Below are positions 51,175 through 60,423 of a DNA stretch of 64,000 nt, in pieces; the stretch's first letter is position 1; each line of letters begins with the position of its first letter. This stretch comes from Sulfitobacter mediterraneus (GTDB lineage Bacteria > Pseudomonadota > Alphaproteobacteria > Rhodobacterales > Rhodobacteraceae). The notes below the pieces were generated by a model, which was not told the DNA's origin, searched no databases, and saw only the letters and a list, made by a program, of their open reading frames with translations. Made by a program: the position numbers and the translations under genes. The stretch covers positions 2,356,001 through 2,420,000 of the forward strand of contig NZ_CP069004.1 in assembly GCF_016801775.1 (NCBI RefSeq), read 5' to 3'.

Positions 51175-52050
51175 TTAATTCGTCAAACCGGCATGGCGCA
51201 TCGCGTCATCAACCAGCACCTTAGTCTCATCCGATAGGGCTGTCAGTGGCAAGCGCACCTCGTCCGAGCACAGATCAAGCTTGGACATGGCGTATTTCAC
51301 GCCCACCAAACCCGGCTCTGTAAATATGGCTTTGTGCAGGGGCATCAGCCGGTCCTGAATATCAAGCGCAGCGCGATAATCGCCGGCTGCGCAGGCCGCC
51401 TGCATCTTGGCCAGCATCGCAGGTGCCACGTTCGCAGTGACCGAAATACAGCCGGTACCACCTTGGGCATTAAACCCGTGGGCCGTGGCATCTTCACCGG
51501 ACAACTGGATAAAATCAGGACCGCAGGTCAGACGCTGGTCACAGACCCGCGCCAGATCACCGGTGGCGTCTTTTACGCCAACAATGCGCGGCAGCTTGGC
51601 CAATTCGCCCATGGTTGCTGGCGTCATATCCACCACGGACCGGCCTGGAATATTGTAGATGATCACAGGCAAGTTGCAGCAATCGTGCACAGCGGTAAAA
51701 TGCGCGATCAGGCCGCGCTGGGTTGGCTTGTTGTAATAGGGCGTCACGACCAGAACCGCATCGGCGCCAACAGATTCTGCATGACGGGCCAGGCGGATGC
51801 TTTCGGTGGTGTTGTTGGATCCGGCACCGGCAATGACCGGAACCCGGCCTGCGGCAGCTTTGACCACCTCTTCCACGACAATCTCATGCTCACGGTGGGT
51901 CAGGGTCGGCGATTCGCCGGTTGTGCCAACAGGGACGAGGCCATCACTGCCTTCGCCGATGTGCCATTCCACGAGTTTCTTCAAGGTCTCCAGATCCAGC
52001 TCGCCGTTGCGAAACGGCGTGACGAGGGCAGGCATAGAACCTGTAAACAT
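51175..52050 (-). CDS. dapA: 4-hydroxy-tetrahydrodipicolinate synthase
   Basis: 291 aa from the ATG at 52050, 7 nt after AGGAG; a GTG two codons earlier is too close. Condenses pyruvate with aspartate semialdehyde in lysine/diaminopimelate synthesis. Signatures: [41 protein letters not shown], the catalytic Tyr in [10 protein letters not shown] context (IIYNIPGRS), and the Schiff-base Lys in [10 protein letters not shown]. Divergent from the lytic transglycosylase gene; both concern cell-wall metabolism. Confidence 0.95.
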   Translation of the reverse strand: MFTGSMPALVTPFRNGELDLETLKKLVEWHIGEGSDGLVPVGTTGESPTLTHREHEIVVEEVVKAAAGRVPVIAGAGSNNTTESIRLARHAESVGADAVLVVTPYYNKPTQRGLIAHFTAVHDCCNLPVIIYNIPGRSVVDMTPATMGELAKLPRIVGVKDATGDLARVCDQRLTCGPDFIQLSGEDATAHGFNAQGGTGCISVTANVAPAMLAKMQAACAAGDYRAALDIQDRLMPLHKAIFTEPGLVGVKYAMSKLDLCSDEVRLPLTALSDETKVLVDDAMRHAGLTN

Positions 52051-52187
52051 GTGCACGCTCCTTTGTTGTGCTGGCCGGCAGAATTGCCGAACTTCTGAAT
52101 GACCATTGGCGCGGGTGTGATTTGATTACGGTGCGCCACGGTATATGTTTCAAGGCTCTAGCCTCTGACCCATGGGAAATGCAAGCA

Positions 52188-54152
52188 ATGACACGCATTC
52201 TGACGCTCTTCGCGCTTGTTTTTATGCTTGCTGTGCCTGCTTTGGCCGAGCGGCCCCGCCCCTTGGCCAAAGCGCTTGAGGCGATGCGCAGCGGAAATTG
52301 GGACAACGCAAGCCGGATCGCGGTCCGTGATGGGCAAATAGCCGCCGACATCATCACCTGGCATTACCTGCGTGCCGGGCGCGGCACCTACACAGAAATT
52401 ATGGATTTTCTGACCCGCCGAACCAATTGGCCCGGAGAGGCATATCTTCGCAAACAATCCGAAGCCGTGGTTATCGGGCAAGGCGACCCAAATATCCTGA
52501 AGTTCTTCAAAGACCACCCGCCGCAAACTCCGTTGGGTGTGCTGGCCTACGCTGGGGCGCTGAGCCGCAATGATAAAAAGGACAGGGCCGAGGATCTGTT
52601 GATCCAAGCTTGGCAGCGTATGGACATGGATCGCCCTGCGCAAATCCTGTTCCTCGCGGAAAATGCCGCCTTGCTCAAGCCCCATCACAATGCGCGATTG
52701 GAGGCCTTGCTGTGGCAACGCAAACATGACGCCGCCCGCCGGATGTTTGATCTGGTGAGCACAGATAGGGTCGCCCTCGCCGAAACGCGCATCGCGCTGC
52801 AGCGGCTATCGCGGGAAGTGAACAAGCTGATAGATGCCCTGCCGCCCCAGCACGCCAACGATCCCGGCTTGCAACATGACCGTTTCGAATGGCGCATTCG
52901 CAAGGGGCTCAGCGGATCGGCTAAGGAGCTCTTGCTTGCGCAATCCACAAGCGCCAAGGCCTTGGGAAAACCATCGGCATGGGGCAATCGTCGACGTGCA
53001 CTGGCCCGGTCCGAAATGCGGGCAGGCAATGGTCAACTGGCCTATCAACTGGCATCGCAACATTTCCTGACCGAAGGATCCGACTATGCCGATCTTGAAT
53101 GGTTGTCCGGCTATCTGGCGTTGAGGTTCCTCAAAGATCCAGCGCGTGCGCATCAACATTTCATGAATCACGACAGCGCCGTGCAATCGCCGATTTCGCA
53201 AGGGCGTGCCGGATATTGGCAAGGCCGGGCGCTTGAGGCGATGGGGGACAAGAACGGCGCTCAGAAGGCCTATTCCGAGGGCGCGAAATACCAAACATCT
53301 TTCTACGGGTTGCTGGCCGCAGAGCGGGGCGGATTGCCGTTTGACAGCAGCCTCGCAGGCACGGAAACGCCACCCGATTGGCGGGGTGCAGCCTTCGCCA
53401 TTGACCCACGGTTCGAGGCTGGCATATTGCTACAGGCGTCGGGCGAGCTCTCGCTTGCCGAACGGTTCTGGCTGCATCTTGCAGATGAACTGGATAAAGC
53501 CGGGCTGGCGCAGCTGGGCCAAGCTGCCATAGATCTGAACCAGCCGCATCTTGCAGTGATGATCGGCAAACGCGCAGCAAGACGCGGGCTTACGATTGCC
53601 GCGCCATACTACCCCCTGCATTCCCTGCTGGAACTTGACCTGCCAATGGCGCCCGAGATGAACCTCGCCATCGCCCGGCGCGAAAGTGAATTTGATCCTG
53701 TTGTGGTCAGCCACGCGGGCGCACGCGGCTTGATGCAACTGATGCCCGCCACTGCCCGCGATGTGGCCGCTGATCTGGGGATTTCCGGCCTGCACACCAC
53801 CGACAGACTGACCGCTGATCCGGACCACAACGCACAGCTGGGCGCGACCTATCTGGCGCAGATGGCCGGGCGGTTTGATGGCAATGTCTCCATGGTTGCG
53901 GCGGCATACAACGCCGGGCCCAGCAGACCGGACCGTTGGATGGCCGCCTATGGGGATCCGCGCAAGGGTGAGATTGATATCATCGATTGGGTCGAGATGA
54001 TCCCGTTTCGCGAAACGCAAAACTATGTAATGCGCGTCACCGAAAGTCTGCCGATTTACCGGGCGCGGCTGGGCAAGGACCCACTACCGATCCCGTTTTC
54101 CGAAGAATTAGTGGGCCGCACGCTTTTGCCGTTCGCGCCAAAAGGTGAATAG
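52188..54152 (+). CDS. Lytic transglycosylase (Slt-type)
   Basis: 654 aa from the ATG at 52188 (MTRILTLFALVFMLAVPALA), which starts a clear signal peptide cut after ALA. A long helical superhelix (~40-480) precedes the C-terminal SLT domain: IARRESEFDPVVVSHAGARGLMQLMPATA in part, with the catalytic Glu in RESEFDP, and MVAAAYNAGPSRPDRWM. It cleaves peptidoglycan to 1,6-anhydro-muropeptides in the periplasm. Its 3' end overlaps the convergent EamA gene by 45 bp. Confidence 0.94.
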   Translation: MTRILTLFALVFMLAVPALAERPRPLAKALEAMRSGNWDNASRIAVRDGQIAADIITWHYLRAGRGTYTEIMDFLTRRTNWPGEAYLRKQSEAVVIGQGDPNILKFFKDHPPQTPLGVLAYAGALSRNDKKDRAEDLLIQAWQRMDMDRPAQILFLAENAALLKPHHNARLEALLWQRKHDAARRMFDLVSTDRVALAETRIALQRLSREVNKLIDALPPQHANDPGLQHDRFEWRIRKGLSGSAKELLLAQSTSAKALGKPSAWGNRRRALARSEMRAGNGQLAYQLASQHFLTEGSDYADLEWLSGYLALRFLKDPARAHQHFMNHDSAVQSPISQGRAGYWQGRALEAMGDKNGAQKAYSEGAKYQTSFYGLLAAERGGLPFDSSLAGTETPPDWRGAAFAIDPRFEAGILLQASGELSLAERFWLHLADELDKAGLAQLGQAAIDLNQPHLAVMIGKRAARRGLTIAAPYYPLHSLLELDLPMAPEMNLAIARRESEFDPVVVSHAGARGLMQLMPATARDVAADLGISGLHTTDRLTADPDHNAQLGATYLAQMAGRFDGNVSMVAAAYNAGPSRPDRWMAAYGDPRKGEIDIIDWVEMIPFRETQNYVMRVTESLPIYRARLGKDPLPIPFSEELVGRTLLPFAPKGE

Positions 54153-54986
54153 GCCCGCCGCCACGATCAGCCCTGCGCCAATGGCGACGTTGTTGCGGAT
54201 GGTTTCCCCAAAAAAGCTGATCCCGATCAACGCAGCAAACACCAGTTGCAGATAGGCGAAGGGCTGCACCGCGCTGGCCTCCGCCACCTCGTAACAGCGG
54301 ATCAAAAGCCAATGACCGGTGACCCCCGTAGCACAGAGGCACCCCATGAACATCCAATCGGTTGCGGCCATCGGTTCCCAAAACCATACGCCAGCGAATG
54401 TCATGGCAATGGCCCCGGTCACACCCGTCCAAAAGAAGCTGGTGGCGGTGCTGTCACGCCGAGACACATAGCGGGTGAGCAACCCATAGACCGCGAACAT
54501 CGTAGCAGACAAAAGCGGGATCACAGCCGCGGGATCAAACACCGACATGCCCGGCTGCAAGATGATCAATACCCCGATGAAGCCCACTCCGATCGCCGCC
54601 CAGCGCCGCCAGCCGACTTTCTCTCCCAGAACCGGGCCAGAAAGCGCGGCAACCAAGAGCGGATAGCATGTAAACACCGCATGGCTTTCCACCAGGCCAA
54701 GGATCGTAAAGGCCGCCACCATTACACAAATTTCCGCTGCCAGCAGGACGCCGCGCAGAGTTTGCAGAAACGGTTGATGGGTCTTGGCCGCCGCCCGAAT
54801 GCCCCCCGACCTGCGCCGTGCAATGGCAATCACAAAGGCCGCAAAGAACCAATAGCGGATCATCACGACCATCAGAACATTGTATTCGCCCGCCAAATGC
54901 TGCGACAGGCCATCCTGCACCGCGAACACAAAGGTGGTGGCCACCATCAAGGCGATGCCAAGTGGAATATTGTTGGACTGGCTCAT
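54108..54986 (-). CDS. EamA/DMT family transporter
   Basis: 292 aa and ten predicted membrane helices in two EamA repeats (IPLGIALMVATTFVFAVQDGLSQHL at the start; VSRRDSTATSFFWTGVTGAIAM opening the second). Drug/metabolite exporter of unknown substrate. Its start overlaps the end of the upstream methyltransferase gene by 4 bp. Confidence 0.9.
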   Translation of the reverse strand: MSQSNNIPLGIALMVATTFVFAVQDGLSQHLAGEYNVLMVVMIRYWFFAAFVIAIARRRSGGIRAAAKTHQPFLQTLRGVLLAAEICVMVAAFTILGLVESHAVFTCYPLLVAALSGPVLGEKVGWRRWAAIGVGFIGVLIILQPGMSVFDPAAVIPLLSATMFAVYGLLTRYVSRRDSTATSFFWTGVTGAIAMTFAGVWFWEPMAATDWMFMGCLCATGVTGHWLLIRCYEVAEASAVQPFAYLQLVFAALIGISFFGETIRNNVAIGAGLIVAAGLFTFWRERQKRAAH

Positions 54987-55660
54987 GCTGTTTGCATCTT
55001 TGCGCGGGTCATATGGCGCTTGCGCCCGTATCCCGAAACCCGCTCAACCGCAAAGCCAGCATCGCCCAAGCCGCGCCGGACAAAGCCTGCTGCGGTGTAG
55101 GTAGCGGCTGTTCCATACGGTTTCGTATGTATACCCACAGCTACCATCAGATCTGCTGACCACAGTTCGGGATTCTTGGCCGGTGAAAACCCGTCCAAGA
55201 ACCACGCATCGGCCATCCCATCCCAGCGTGGAAGTGTTTCACGTGCGTCCCCCACGATGACCTCCGCGCGCACACCCGGCAGGTCAATCACGCCGCCCTG
55301 CCCGGTCCAGGCCTCGGTCAACAAATCGCGTTTACCGCCAAACTCGGGAAAGGCAGCATGGGCCCGTGCCATATCTTCCGGCGACATCGGAAACGCCTCA
55401 AAACTCGTAAAGCGCAACTGCCCCTCAACGCCGCTGGATGCAAAAGCATCCCAAGCCACCAGCAGATTCAGCCCGGTGCCAAAGCCAAGCTCGGCAATCT
55501 GGAAGCCGTCCACAAACCGCTCCGGCAGGTCATTGCCTGCCAAAAACACATGCTCTGTCTCGGCCACACCATTCTCAAGGCTGAAGAACGGATCATCAAA
55601 GCGGGTCGAAACCGGCACCTCGCCATCGCGCCAAAGGATCTGATCTGTCTGGTTCTGCAC
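54983..55660 (-). CDS. mnmD: tRNA U34 methyltransferase, MnmC2/MnmD-type (stand-alone)
   Basis: 226 aa from a probable GTG at 55660 (M/V-QNQTDQILWRDGEVPVS); the 78 upstream codons overlap the divergent gene and lack similarity. SAM site AELGFGTGLNLLVAW; catalytic region ADAWFLDGFSPAKNPELW; C-terminal KPYGTAATYTAAGFVRRGL. In E. coli this is the N-terminal half of MnmC, which methylates nm5(s2)U34 to mnm5(s2)U34. Here it is separate and divergent from the gene for the oxidase half. Confidence 0.88.
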   Translation of the reverse strand: MQNQTDQILWRDGEVPVSTRFDDPFFSLENGVAETEHVFLAGNDLPERFVDGFQIAELGFGTGLNLLVAWDAFASSGVEGQLRFTSFEAFPMSPEDMARAHAAFPEFGGKRDLLTEAWTGQGGVIDLPGVRAEVIVGDARETLPRWDGMADAWFLDGFSPAKNPELWSADLMVAVGIHTKPYGTAATYTAAGFVRRGLGDAGFAVERVSGYGRKRHMTRAKMQTA

Positions 55661-55721
55661 GGCAACACCAAGTAAGGGAAGGACAACGCGCCGACACTGC
55701 GCAAAGGAACGGAGCTTGGCA

Positions 55722-56753
55722 ATGGTCGAAATTACGGTGCGCGGGGCGGGAATTTTTGGCCTCTCGGTGGCCTGGGCCTGCGTGCGGCGGGGTGCCAAGG
55801 TCTGCGTGGTTGATCCCAACGGCCCCGCCGCGGGCAGCAGCGGCGGACTGGTTGGTGCTTTGGCCCCGCATGTGCCGGAAAACTGGAACTCCAAGAAGGC
55901 CTTTCAATTGGAAAGTCTGCTGATGGCCCCGGATTTCTGGGCAGAAGTTGAGGCCGCTGGTGGCGGGTCTGCCGGATATGCACGCAGTGGCCGTTTGCAG
56001 CCGATCAATGATGAAGCCGCGCTTGCATTGGCGCAGCGACGCTCTGAAACGGCCAAGGCCTTATGGCTAGATCACGCAATTTGGGAGGTGATACCGGCCC
56101 CTGACACCGAATGGATGCCACAGACCCCATCGGGCCTGCTGATCCGTGACACGCTCAGCGCCTTGGCGCATCCCCGAAAGGCCTGCGATGCCCTGGTGAA
56201 AGCGCTCACCGCAAAAGGGGTTGAGATCACCACAGATGCACCTGATCGGGGGCAGGTACTATGGGCCACCGGAGTGGCGGGACTGCTGGAAATGACCGAG
56301 AACCATCACCGCAGTGTCGGCAATGGGGTCAAGGGTCAGGCGGCACTGATGCGCTATGATGCGCGGGTGTTGCCGCAGCTGTTTGCGGGCGGCGTGCATG
56401 TCATCCCGCACAGTGATGGCACAGTCGCGATTGGTTCCACTTCAGAGCGGGAGTATGTCACACCCAATCAAACCGATACGCAGCTGGATGTCGTGATTGA
56501 TGCGGCACGGGCGGCCGTCCCCGCCTTGCGTGATGCTCCGGTGCTGGAACGTTGGGCCGGTGTCCGCCCCCGTGCCCGCAGCCGTGCGCCGATGCTCGGG
56601 GCTTGGCCAGACCGCCCCGGTCATTTTATCGCCAATGGTGGCTTCAAAATCGGCTTTGGCATGGCCCCGAAGGTGGCGCAGGTTATGGCCGATCTCATGT
56701 TGGACGGGCGCGACACCATCCCGGATGGGTTCCGTGTTGAGGATAACCTTTAA
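55722..56753 (+). CDS. mnmC: FAD-dependent oxidoreductase, MnmC1-like (stand-alone)
   Basis: 343 aa from the ATG at 55722 with GGAG 7 nt upstream. DAO-type FAD fold: VRGAGIFGLSVAWACVRRGAKVCVVD in part, AAGSSGGLVGALAPHVPENWN and a C-terminal GHFIANGGFKIGFGMAPKVA. SSGGL-GAL-PH-and-N-in-that-order is the MnmC oxidase signature, where the enzyme removes carboxymethyl from cmnm5U34. It is divergent from the mnmD-type gene by only 61 bp, so the two halves of E. coli MnmC are encoded back-to-back. A generic glycine oxidase role remains possible. Confidence 0.82.
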   Translation: MVEITVRGAGIFGLSVAWACVRRGAKVCVVDPNGPAAGSSGGLVGALAPHVPENWNSKKAFQLESLLMAPDFWAEVEAAGGGSAGYARSGRLQPINDEAALALAQRRSETAKALWLDHAIWEVIPAPDTEWMPQTPSGLLIRDTLSALAHPRKACDALVKALTAKGVEITTDAPDRGQVLWATGVAGLLEMTENHHRSVGNGVKGQAALMRYDARVLPQLFAGGVHVIPHSDGTVAIGSTSEREYVTPNQTDTQLDVVIDAARAAVPALRDAPVLERWAGVRPRARSRAPMLGAWPDRPGHFIANGGFKIGFGMAPKVAQVMADLMLDGRDTIPDGFRVEDNL

Positions 56754-56762
56754 GGCAAATCA

Positions 56763-57560
56763 CTAGGCACGGGCCTGCATACATTGCCGTCCGTCCGGCC
56801 CGCGCACCCAGAGATCGCGCCCCTTGCGGCAAAACTCAGCCGTTTCAAAATGCATCAGCGGGGATGTTGCCCGAAACTGAAACGTGGTCAGCGGGCCAAG
56901 TTCGGCTTCGGCCAGCAACATCAGTTTTTGCGCCAAGAGCGGCCCGTGAACGACCAATCCGCCATAGCCTTCGACCTCGCGGGCATAGTCCAGATCATAG
57001 TGGATGCGGTGCCCGTTGAACGTCAGCGCCGAATAGCGAAACAGCAGAGTTGAGGAGAACGAGGCCGCGATACGGCTTTCCTCATCAATCCGGGCGACAG
57101 GCGGCGCAGGTTTGATCGCATCTGGCGCGGGATCTTCTCGGTAGACCAGATCCTGCCATTCGGTGAGGCACAAAACGCCATTTTGATGAATGTCGTGGCG
57201 CATCGTAACAAAGGCGAGCGGCCCAGTGCGCCCCTCCTTGCGGGCCGCGCTTTCGCACTGCGACGTTTTCACCGCCTCAGCGCCGGTGCGCAAAGGCGCA
57301 TGAAACTGCAACCTTCCCCCGGCCCACATGCGTCGTGGTAACCCCATATCAGGGATCAGCCCGCCAACCTGCGGATGACCATCGCGGCCAAGCCCACCGG
57401 GCGGTTGCGGATCCCAAAAATACAGTTGGTGAAAAAACGGAGGCAATGCATCGCCTGCACCGATGGTCGGCCCTTGCCCCAGCGCCACCTGCATCGCGGC
57501 GGCGCGGGCGCTGTCTATGACATCGCTTTGACTTGTCTGTTTGGCCTGTGCAGGATTCAT
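56763..57560 (-). CDS. FAS1-like/MaoC-type acyl-CoA dehydratase
   Basis: 265 aa, a double hot-dog protein of the HTD2/mesaconyl-C4-CoA hydratase group. The N-terminal part has PTIGAGDALPPFFHQLYFWDPQPP in part and GGLIPDMGLPRRMWAGGRLQFH in part. The C-terminal part carries the hydratase site RYSALTFNGHRIHYDLDYA and GYGGLVVHGPLLAQ. It probably hydrates a branched or dicarboxylic enoyl-CoA. The malyl-CoA lyase gene at 12.3 kb makes a C4/C5 CoA pathway plausible but not proven. Divergent from the VOC gene. Confidence 0.82.
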   Translation of the reverse strand: MNPAQAKQTSQSDVIDSARAAAMQVALGQGPTIGAGDALPPFFHQLYFWDPQPPGGLGRDGHPQVGGLIPDMGLPRRMWAGGRLQFHAPLRTGAEAVKTSQCESAARKEGRTGPLAFVTMRHDIHQNGVLCLTEWQDLVYREDPAPDAIKPAPPVARIDEESRIAASFSSTLLFRYSALTFNGHRIHYDLDYAREVEGYGGLVVHGPLLAQKLMLLAEAELGPLTTFQFRATSPLMHFETAEFCRKGRDLWVRGPDGRQCMQARA

Positions 57561-57586
57561 GCCATTGGTCTAGCGAAGGAAACTCA

Positions 57587-58003
57587 ATGCTGCAATCCGA
57601 ACCCAAATTCACCTTGGATGCACTCGATCATCTGGTTCTGACAGTGGCCAGTATTCCGACAACCGTCGCCTTTTACCAAGACGTGCTGGGCATGCGGGCG
57701 GAGAGGTTTGAAACCGCTACAGGCGAGGTTCGGCAGGCGCTGAAATTCGGTATTTCAAAAATCAACCTGCATCAACACGGACAAGAATTTGAACCCAAGG
57801 CGTTTTGCCCCACCCCCGGCAGCGCCGATTTGTGTTTCCTGACACGGACCCCGATCCAGAACTGGCAACAGCATTTGGCCGCGCAGGGCGTCACCATTGA
57901 AGACGGCCCTGTCGCACGCACCGGTGCAGCAGGGCCGATTTTGTCGATCTACATCCGTGACCCCGACCAGAACCTGATCGAGATTTCAGAGCAGCAAGGC
58001 TAG
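57587..58003 (+). CDS. VOC (glyoxalase/bleomycin resistance) family protein
   Basis: 138 aa from the ATG at 57587 (MLQSEPKFTLDALDHLVLTV) with AAGGA 6 nt upstream. The paired beta-alpha-beta modules are clear: LDHLVLTVASIPTTVAFYQDVLGM in part, and SIYIRDPDQNLIEISE at the end with the metal Glu. Substrate unknown; relatives include glyoxalase I, fosfomycin enzymes and dioxygenases. The last 4 bp overlap the convergent FMN reductase gene. Confidence 0.88.
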   Translation: MLQSEPKFTLDALDHLVLTVASIPTTVAFYQDVLGMRAERFETATGEVRQALKFGISKINLHQHGQEFEPKAFCPTPGSADLCFLTRTPIQNWQQHLAAQGVTIEDGPVARTGAAGPILSIYIRDPDQNLIEISEQQG

Positions 58004-58536
58004 ATCAAGCCTCGCAGGCTTTGCATCAGGGCAGTCAGATCCTTGGTGTACATTTCGCCGATCAGTTGGCCGTTTTCATCAAATGCGTTGGAGGAATCCG
58101 CGAGATGGATCTCTGGCCCTTGCAGGATCATCGGGCGGAACGGCACCATAAAGCCGCGCAAGACCATCTGCGCCCGCACACCACCGGCCCGGCCTGCCGC
58201 TGCAGACATTACCGCCACAGGCTTGCCGTTCCACGGGTTGCCTTCTGTGCGGCTGATCCAGTCCAGCGCGTTTTTCAGAACGCCAGAGGGACCGGAGTTA
58301 TATTCCGGGGTAGAGAGGATCACCGCATCCGCTGCCGCGATCTGATCTGCCACCTTTTGTACCGCAGCAGGCACACCTGTGCTTGCCTCATCATCCCCGT
58401 CATACAGCGGGAAATTGATGTCAGCCAATTCGTATTCACTGTTACCGAACAGCCGCGCTGCTTCGGTCAGCAATTTGGTATTTGTCGCCTCGCGGCGCAA
58501 AGAGCCGGAGATGCCAAGCAACTTGGGGGAGGTCAT
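58000..58536 (-). CDS. NADPH-dependent FMN reductase family protein
   Basis: 178 aa from the ATG at 58536 (MTSPKLLGISGSLRREATN); an ATG three codons earlier directly abuts the Shine-Dalgarno. Flavodoxin-like fold: GISGSLRREATNTKLL (phosphate loop), STPEYNSGPSGVLKNALDWISR in part (FMN contact) and SAAAGRAGGVRAQ. It reduces FMN, quinones or azo/chromate compounds; the physiological substrate is unknown. Confidence 0.9.
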   Translation of the reverse strand: MTSPKLLGISGSLRREATNTKLLTEAARLFGNSEYELADINFPLYDGDDEASTGVPAAVQKVADQIAAADAVILSTPEYNSGPSGVLKNALDWISRTEGNPWNGKPVAVMSAAAGRAGGVRAQMVLRGFMVPFRPMILQGPEIHLADSSNAFDENGQLIGEMYTKDLTALMQSLRGLI

Positions 58537-58598
58537 ATTAAACATTCCATTTTGTTTTCTCTGTGCTCTTTATCTCGTTCTTTCGCGCGAAAATGCAA

Positions 58599-58623
58599 GA
58601 AGCCCCCGCGATATGCAGGGGCT
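58599..58623 (-). terminator. Weak terminator-like hairpin downstream of the OmpA-like gene
   Basis: AAGCCCC/GGGGCTT stem (58599-58605 with 58617-58623) around an 11-base loop. On the minus strand it is followed by a mixed T-rich stretch only. Confidence 0.5.
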
Positions 58624-58651
58624 TTGTGCGTTTTTGCAGAGGTGCGCCAGA

Positions 58652-59320
58652 TCAGGCGTTGGGCAGGATCACAATCTCAACCCGGCGGTTTTGCGCTTTG
58701 CCTGCCGGGGTCAGGTTGCTTGCGATCGGCTGGCTTTCGCCGCGACCAAAGGCCTGCACACGGCTGGTCGGCACCCCATTGCTGTAAAGTACATTGGCCA
58801 CAGCATAGGCACGCCCTTCGGAAAGCTGCTGATTATAGGCCGCGTCGCCGTCGCTGTCTGTGTGCCCGATCACCTGAACCGTGGAGTTTGGATAAGACTG
58901 CAGGCTATTTGCCAGGGTCCGCAGATCGCCCATCAGCCCCGGCTGCACGGTCGTACTGTCCACGGCAAAGAGAATATCCTGCGGCAATGTCACGATCAAA
59001 CGGTCACCGGTGTTGGTGATCACCACGTCATTGCCCATTTGCTGGCGCAGCTCGGCCTCTTGCCGGTCCAGCGCATAGCCAACACCAGCACCCAATGCGC
59101 CACCGATCAACGCACCCTTCAAGGCGCCATCGCCACGGTTGCCGTCGCCTTTGGACAGCGCACCCAGAAGGGCACCTGCGCCTGCGCCAATCAATGCGCC
59201 GTTCTTGGTCTTTTGGTTGGGATCACCCGGTTGCGCACCGATCCGGCCCGGATCAGTACATGCGGAAAGCGCCAATGCGCCGGCCAAAACGCTGGCCAAT
59301 GTGAGCTTGGAAGAAATCAT
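58652..59320 (-). CDS. OmpA family lipoprotein with glycine-zipper segment
   Basis: 222 aa. Lipoprotein signal with lipobox LSAC (Cys21). Residues ~40-85 form a glycine zipper (GALIGAGAGALLGAL, then ALKGALIGGALGAGVGYAL). The C-terminal ~115 residues are the OmpA peptidoglycan-binding domain: LPQDILFAVDSTTVQP, VIGHTDSDGDAAYNQQLSEGRA in part and RGESQPIASN. It is anchored in the outer membrane and tethers it to peptidoglycan (YiaD-like). Single gene. Confidence 0.93.
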   Translation of the reverse strand: MISSKLTLASVLAGALALSACTDPGRIGAQPGDPNQKTKNGALIGAGAGALLGALSKGDGNRGDGALKGALIGGALGAGVGYALDRQEAELRQQMGNDVVITNTGDRLIVTLPQDILFAVDSTTVQPGLMGDLRTLANSLQSYPNSTVQVIGHTDSDGDAAYNQQLSEGRAYAVANVLYSNGVPTSRVQAFGRGESQPIASNLTPAGKAQNRRVEIVILPNA

Positions 59321-59443
59321 ACTACTGCCTTCATGTTGCTGGCCCCGTTCGGGCAGGGCATCTTGATATGTGGCAATATATAACGGCGATGAGCGGAAAA
59401 AAGTCAGGGGGAAAAATAAGTCGGCGCAAACCCGCGCATCGGA

Positions 59444-60313
59444 TCACGCTTCTGCACGGGCCGCTTCGAATGCCAGCATCGCGCGTTTGACGGGCAAGCC
59501 CCAGTGATAACCGCCCAGCGCCCCGGACTTTCGCAATGCCCGGTGGCAGGGGATCAGCCAGGACACAGGATTACGACCCACCGCCGTGCCCACGGCCCGC
59601 ACGGCACGCGGATTGCCGATCGATTCGGCAATGTCTGAATAGGTCGTCACCTCCCCGGATGGAATGGTCAGCAATGCCTCCCATACCTTGATCTGGAACG
59701 GCGCGCCGATCAGGAACAAGGGCGCCTTGTCCAGCCCTCCGTCCTTTGCGCCAAATGCGGTCAGCACCCAGGGGCGCAGCATCATCGGGTCTTCGACGTA
59801 GGTCGCATTGGGCCAGCGCAAAGTCAGATCCTGCATTGCAGCTTGCTCTCCCATTTCGGAGGCCAAGGCCAAACCGCAGATACCCTTTTCCGTACCCATC
59901 ACCAAAGCCAGTCCAAAGGGACTGTCGAACCATCCCCAATAGATCGTCAGCCCCGCGCCTTTGCGGGCAAACTCCCCTGGGCTCATCGATTCCCAACGCA
60001 GGAACAAGTCATGCAGCCGCCCGGTGCCGGACAGCCCAACCTCATGCGCGGCCTGCAATGTCGTGGCATTGCTGCGCAGCATCTGCTTGGCCTGTCCAAG
60101 CATCAGATACTGCTGATACCGTTTCGGCGATACCCCGACCCAGCGGGAGAAGATACGTTGAAAATGCGCAGGCGACATGCCCATTTTTTGCGCAAGCTGG
60201 TCAAGAGGCATCATGTCTTCGGAGGTATCAATCAGGTCAATGGCGCGGCGCATCACCTGAAAATGATAACCGGCATCAGTGGCGGCAGTGGGAATAGGCG
60301 TGATCTGTGTCAT
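59444..60313 (-). CDS. AraC-HTH/O6-alkylguanine-DNA alkyltransferase (Ada-like, lacking the phosphotriester domain)
   Basis: 289 aa. Residues ~15-115 are an AraC helix-turn-helix pair (LDQLAQKMGMSPAHFQRIFSRWVGVSPKRY in part). The C-terminal ~160 residues are the alkyltransferase with active-site Cys in WLIPCHRALRKSGALGGY in part, and FQIKVWEALLTIPSGEVTTYSDIA in part. The N-terminal Cys-rich Ada domain that senses methylphosphotriesters is missing, so regulation of the adaptive type cannot work in the E. coli manner. It lies divergent from nth, another base-damage repair gene. Confidence 0.92.
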   Translation of the reverse strand: MTQITPIPTAATDAGYHFQVMRRAIDLIDTSEDMMPLDQLAQKMGMSPAHFQRIFSRWVGVSPKRYQQYLMLGQAKQMLRSNATTLQAAHEVGLSGTGRLHDLFLRWESMSPGEFARKGAGLTIYWGWFDSPFGLALVMGTEKGICGLALASEMGEQAAMQDLTLRWPNATYVEDPMMLRPWVLTAFGAKDGGLDKAPLFLIGAPFQIKVWEALLTIPSGEVTTYSDIAESIGNPRAVRAVGTAVGRNPVSWLIPCHRALRKSGALGGYHWGLPVKRAMLAFEAARAEA

Positions 60314-60423
60314 GCTGCCAATCTAGGCAGACAGACCGCCCCAAGCGACCCGAAACTTGCGCCTTCGCCACAGAGGCGCGGCCAAGACTTGCCCCCCGGC
60401 CCCATTCCGCGCATACCGATGGA

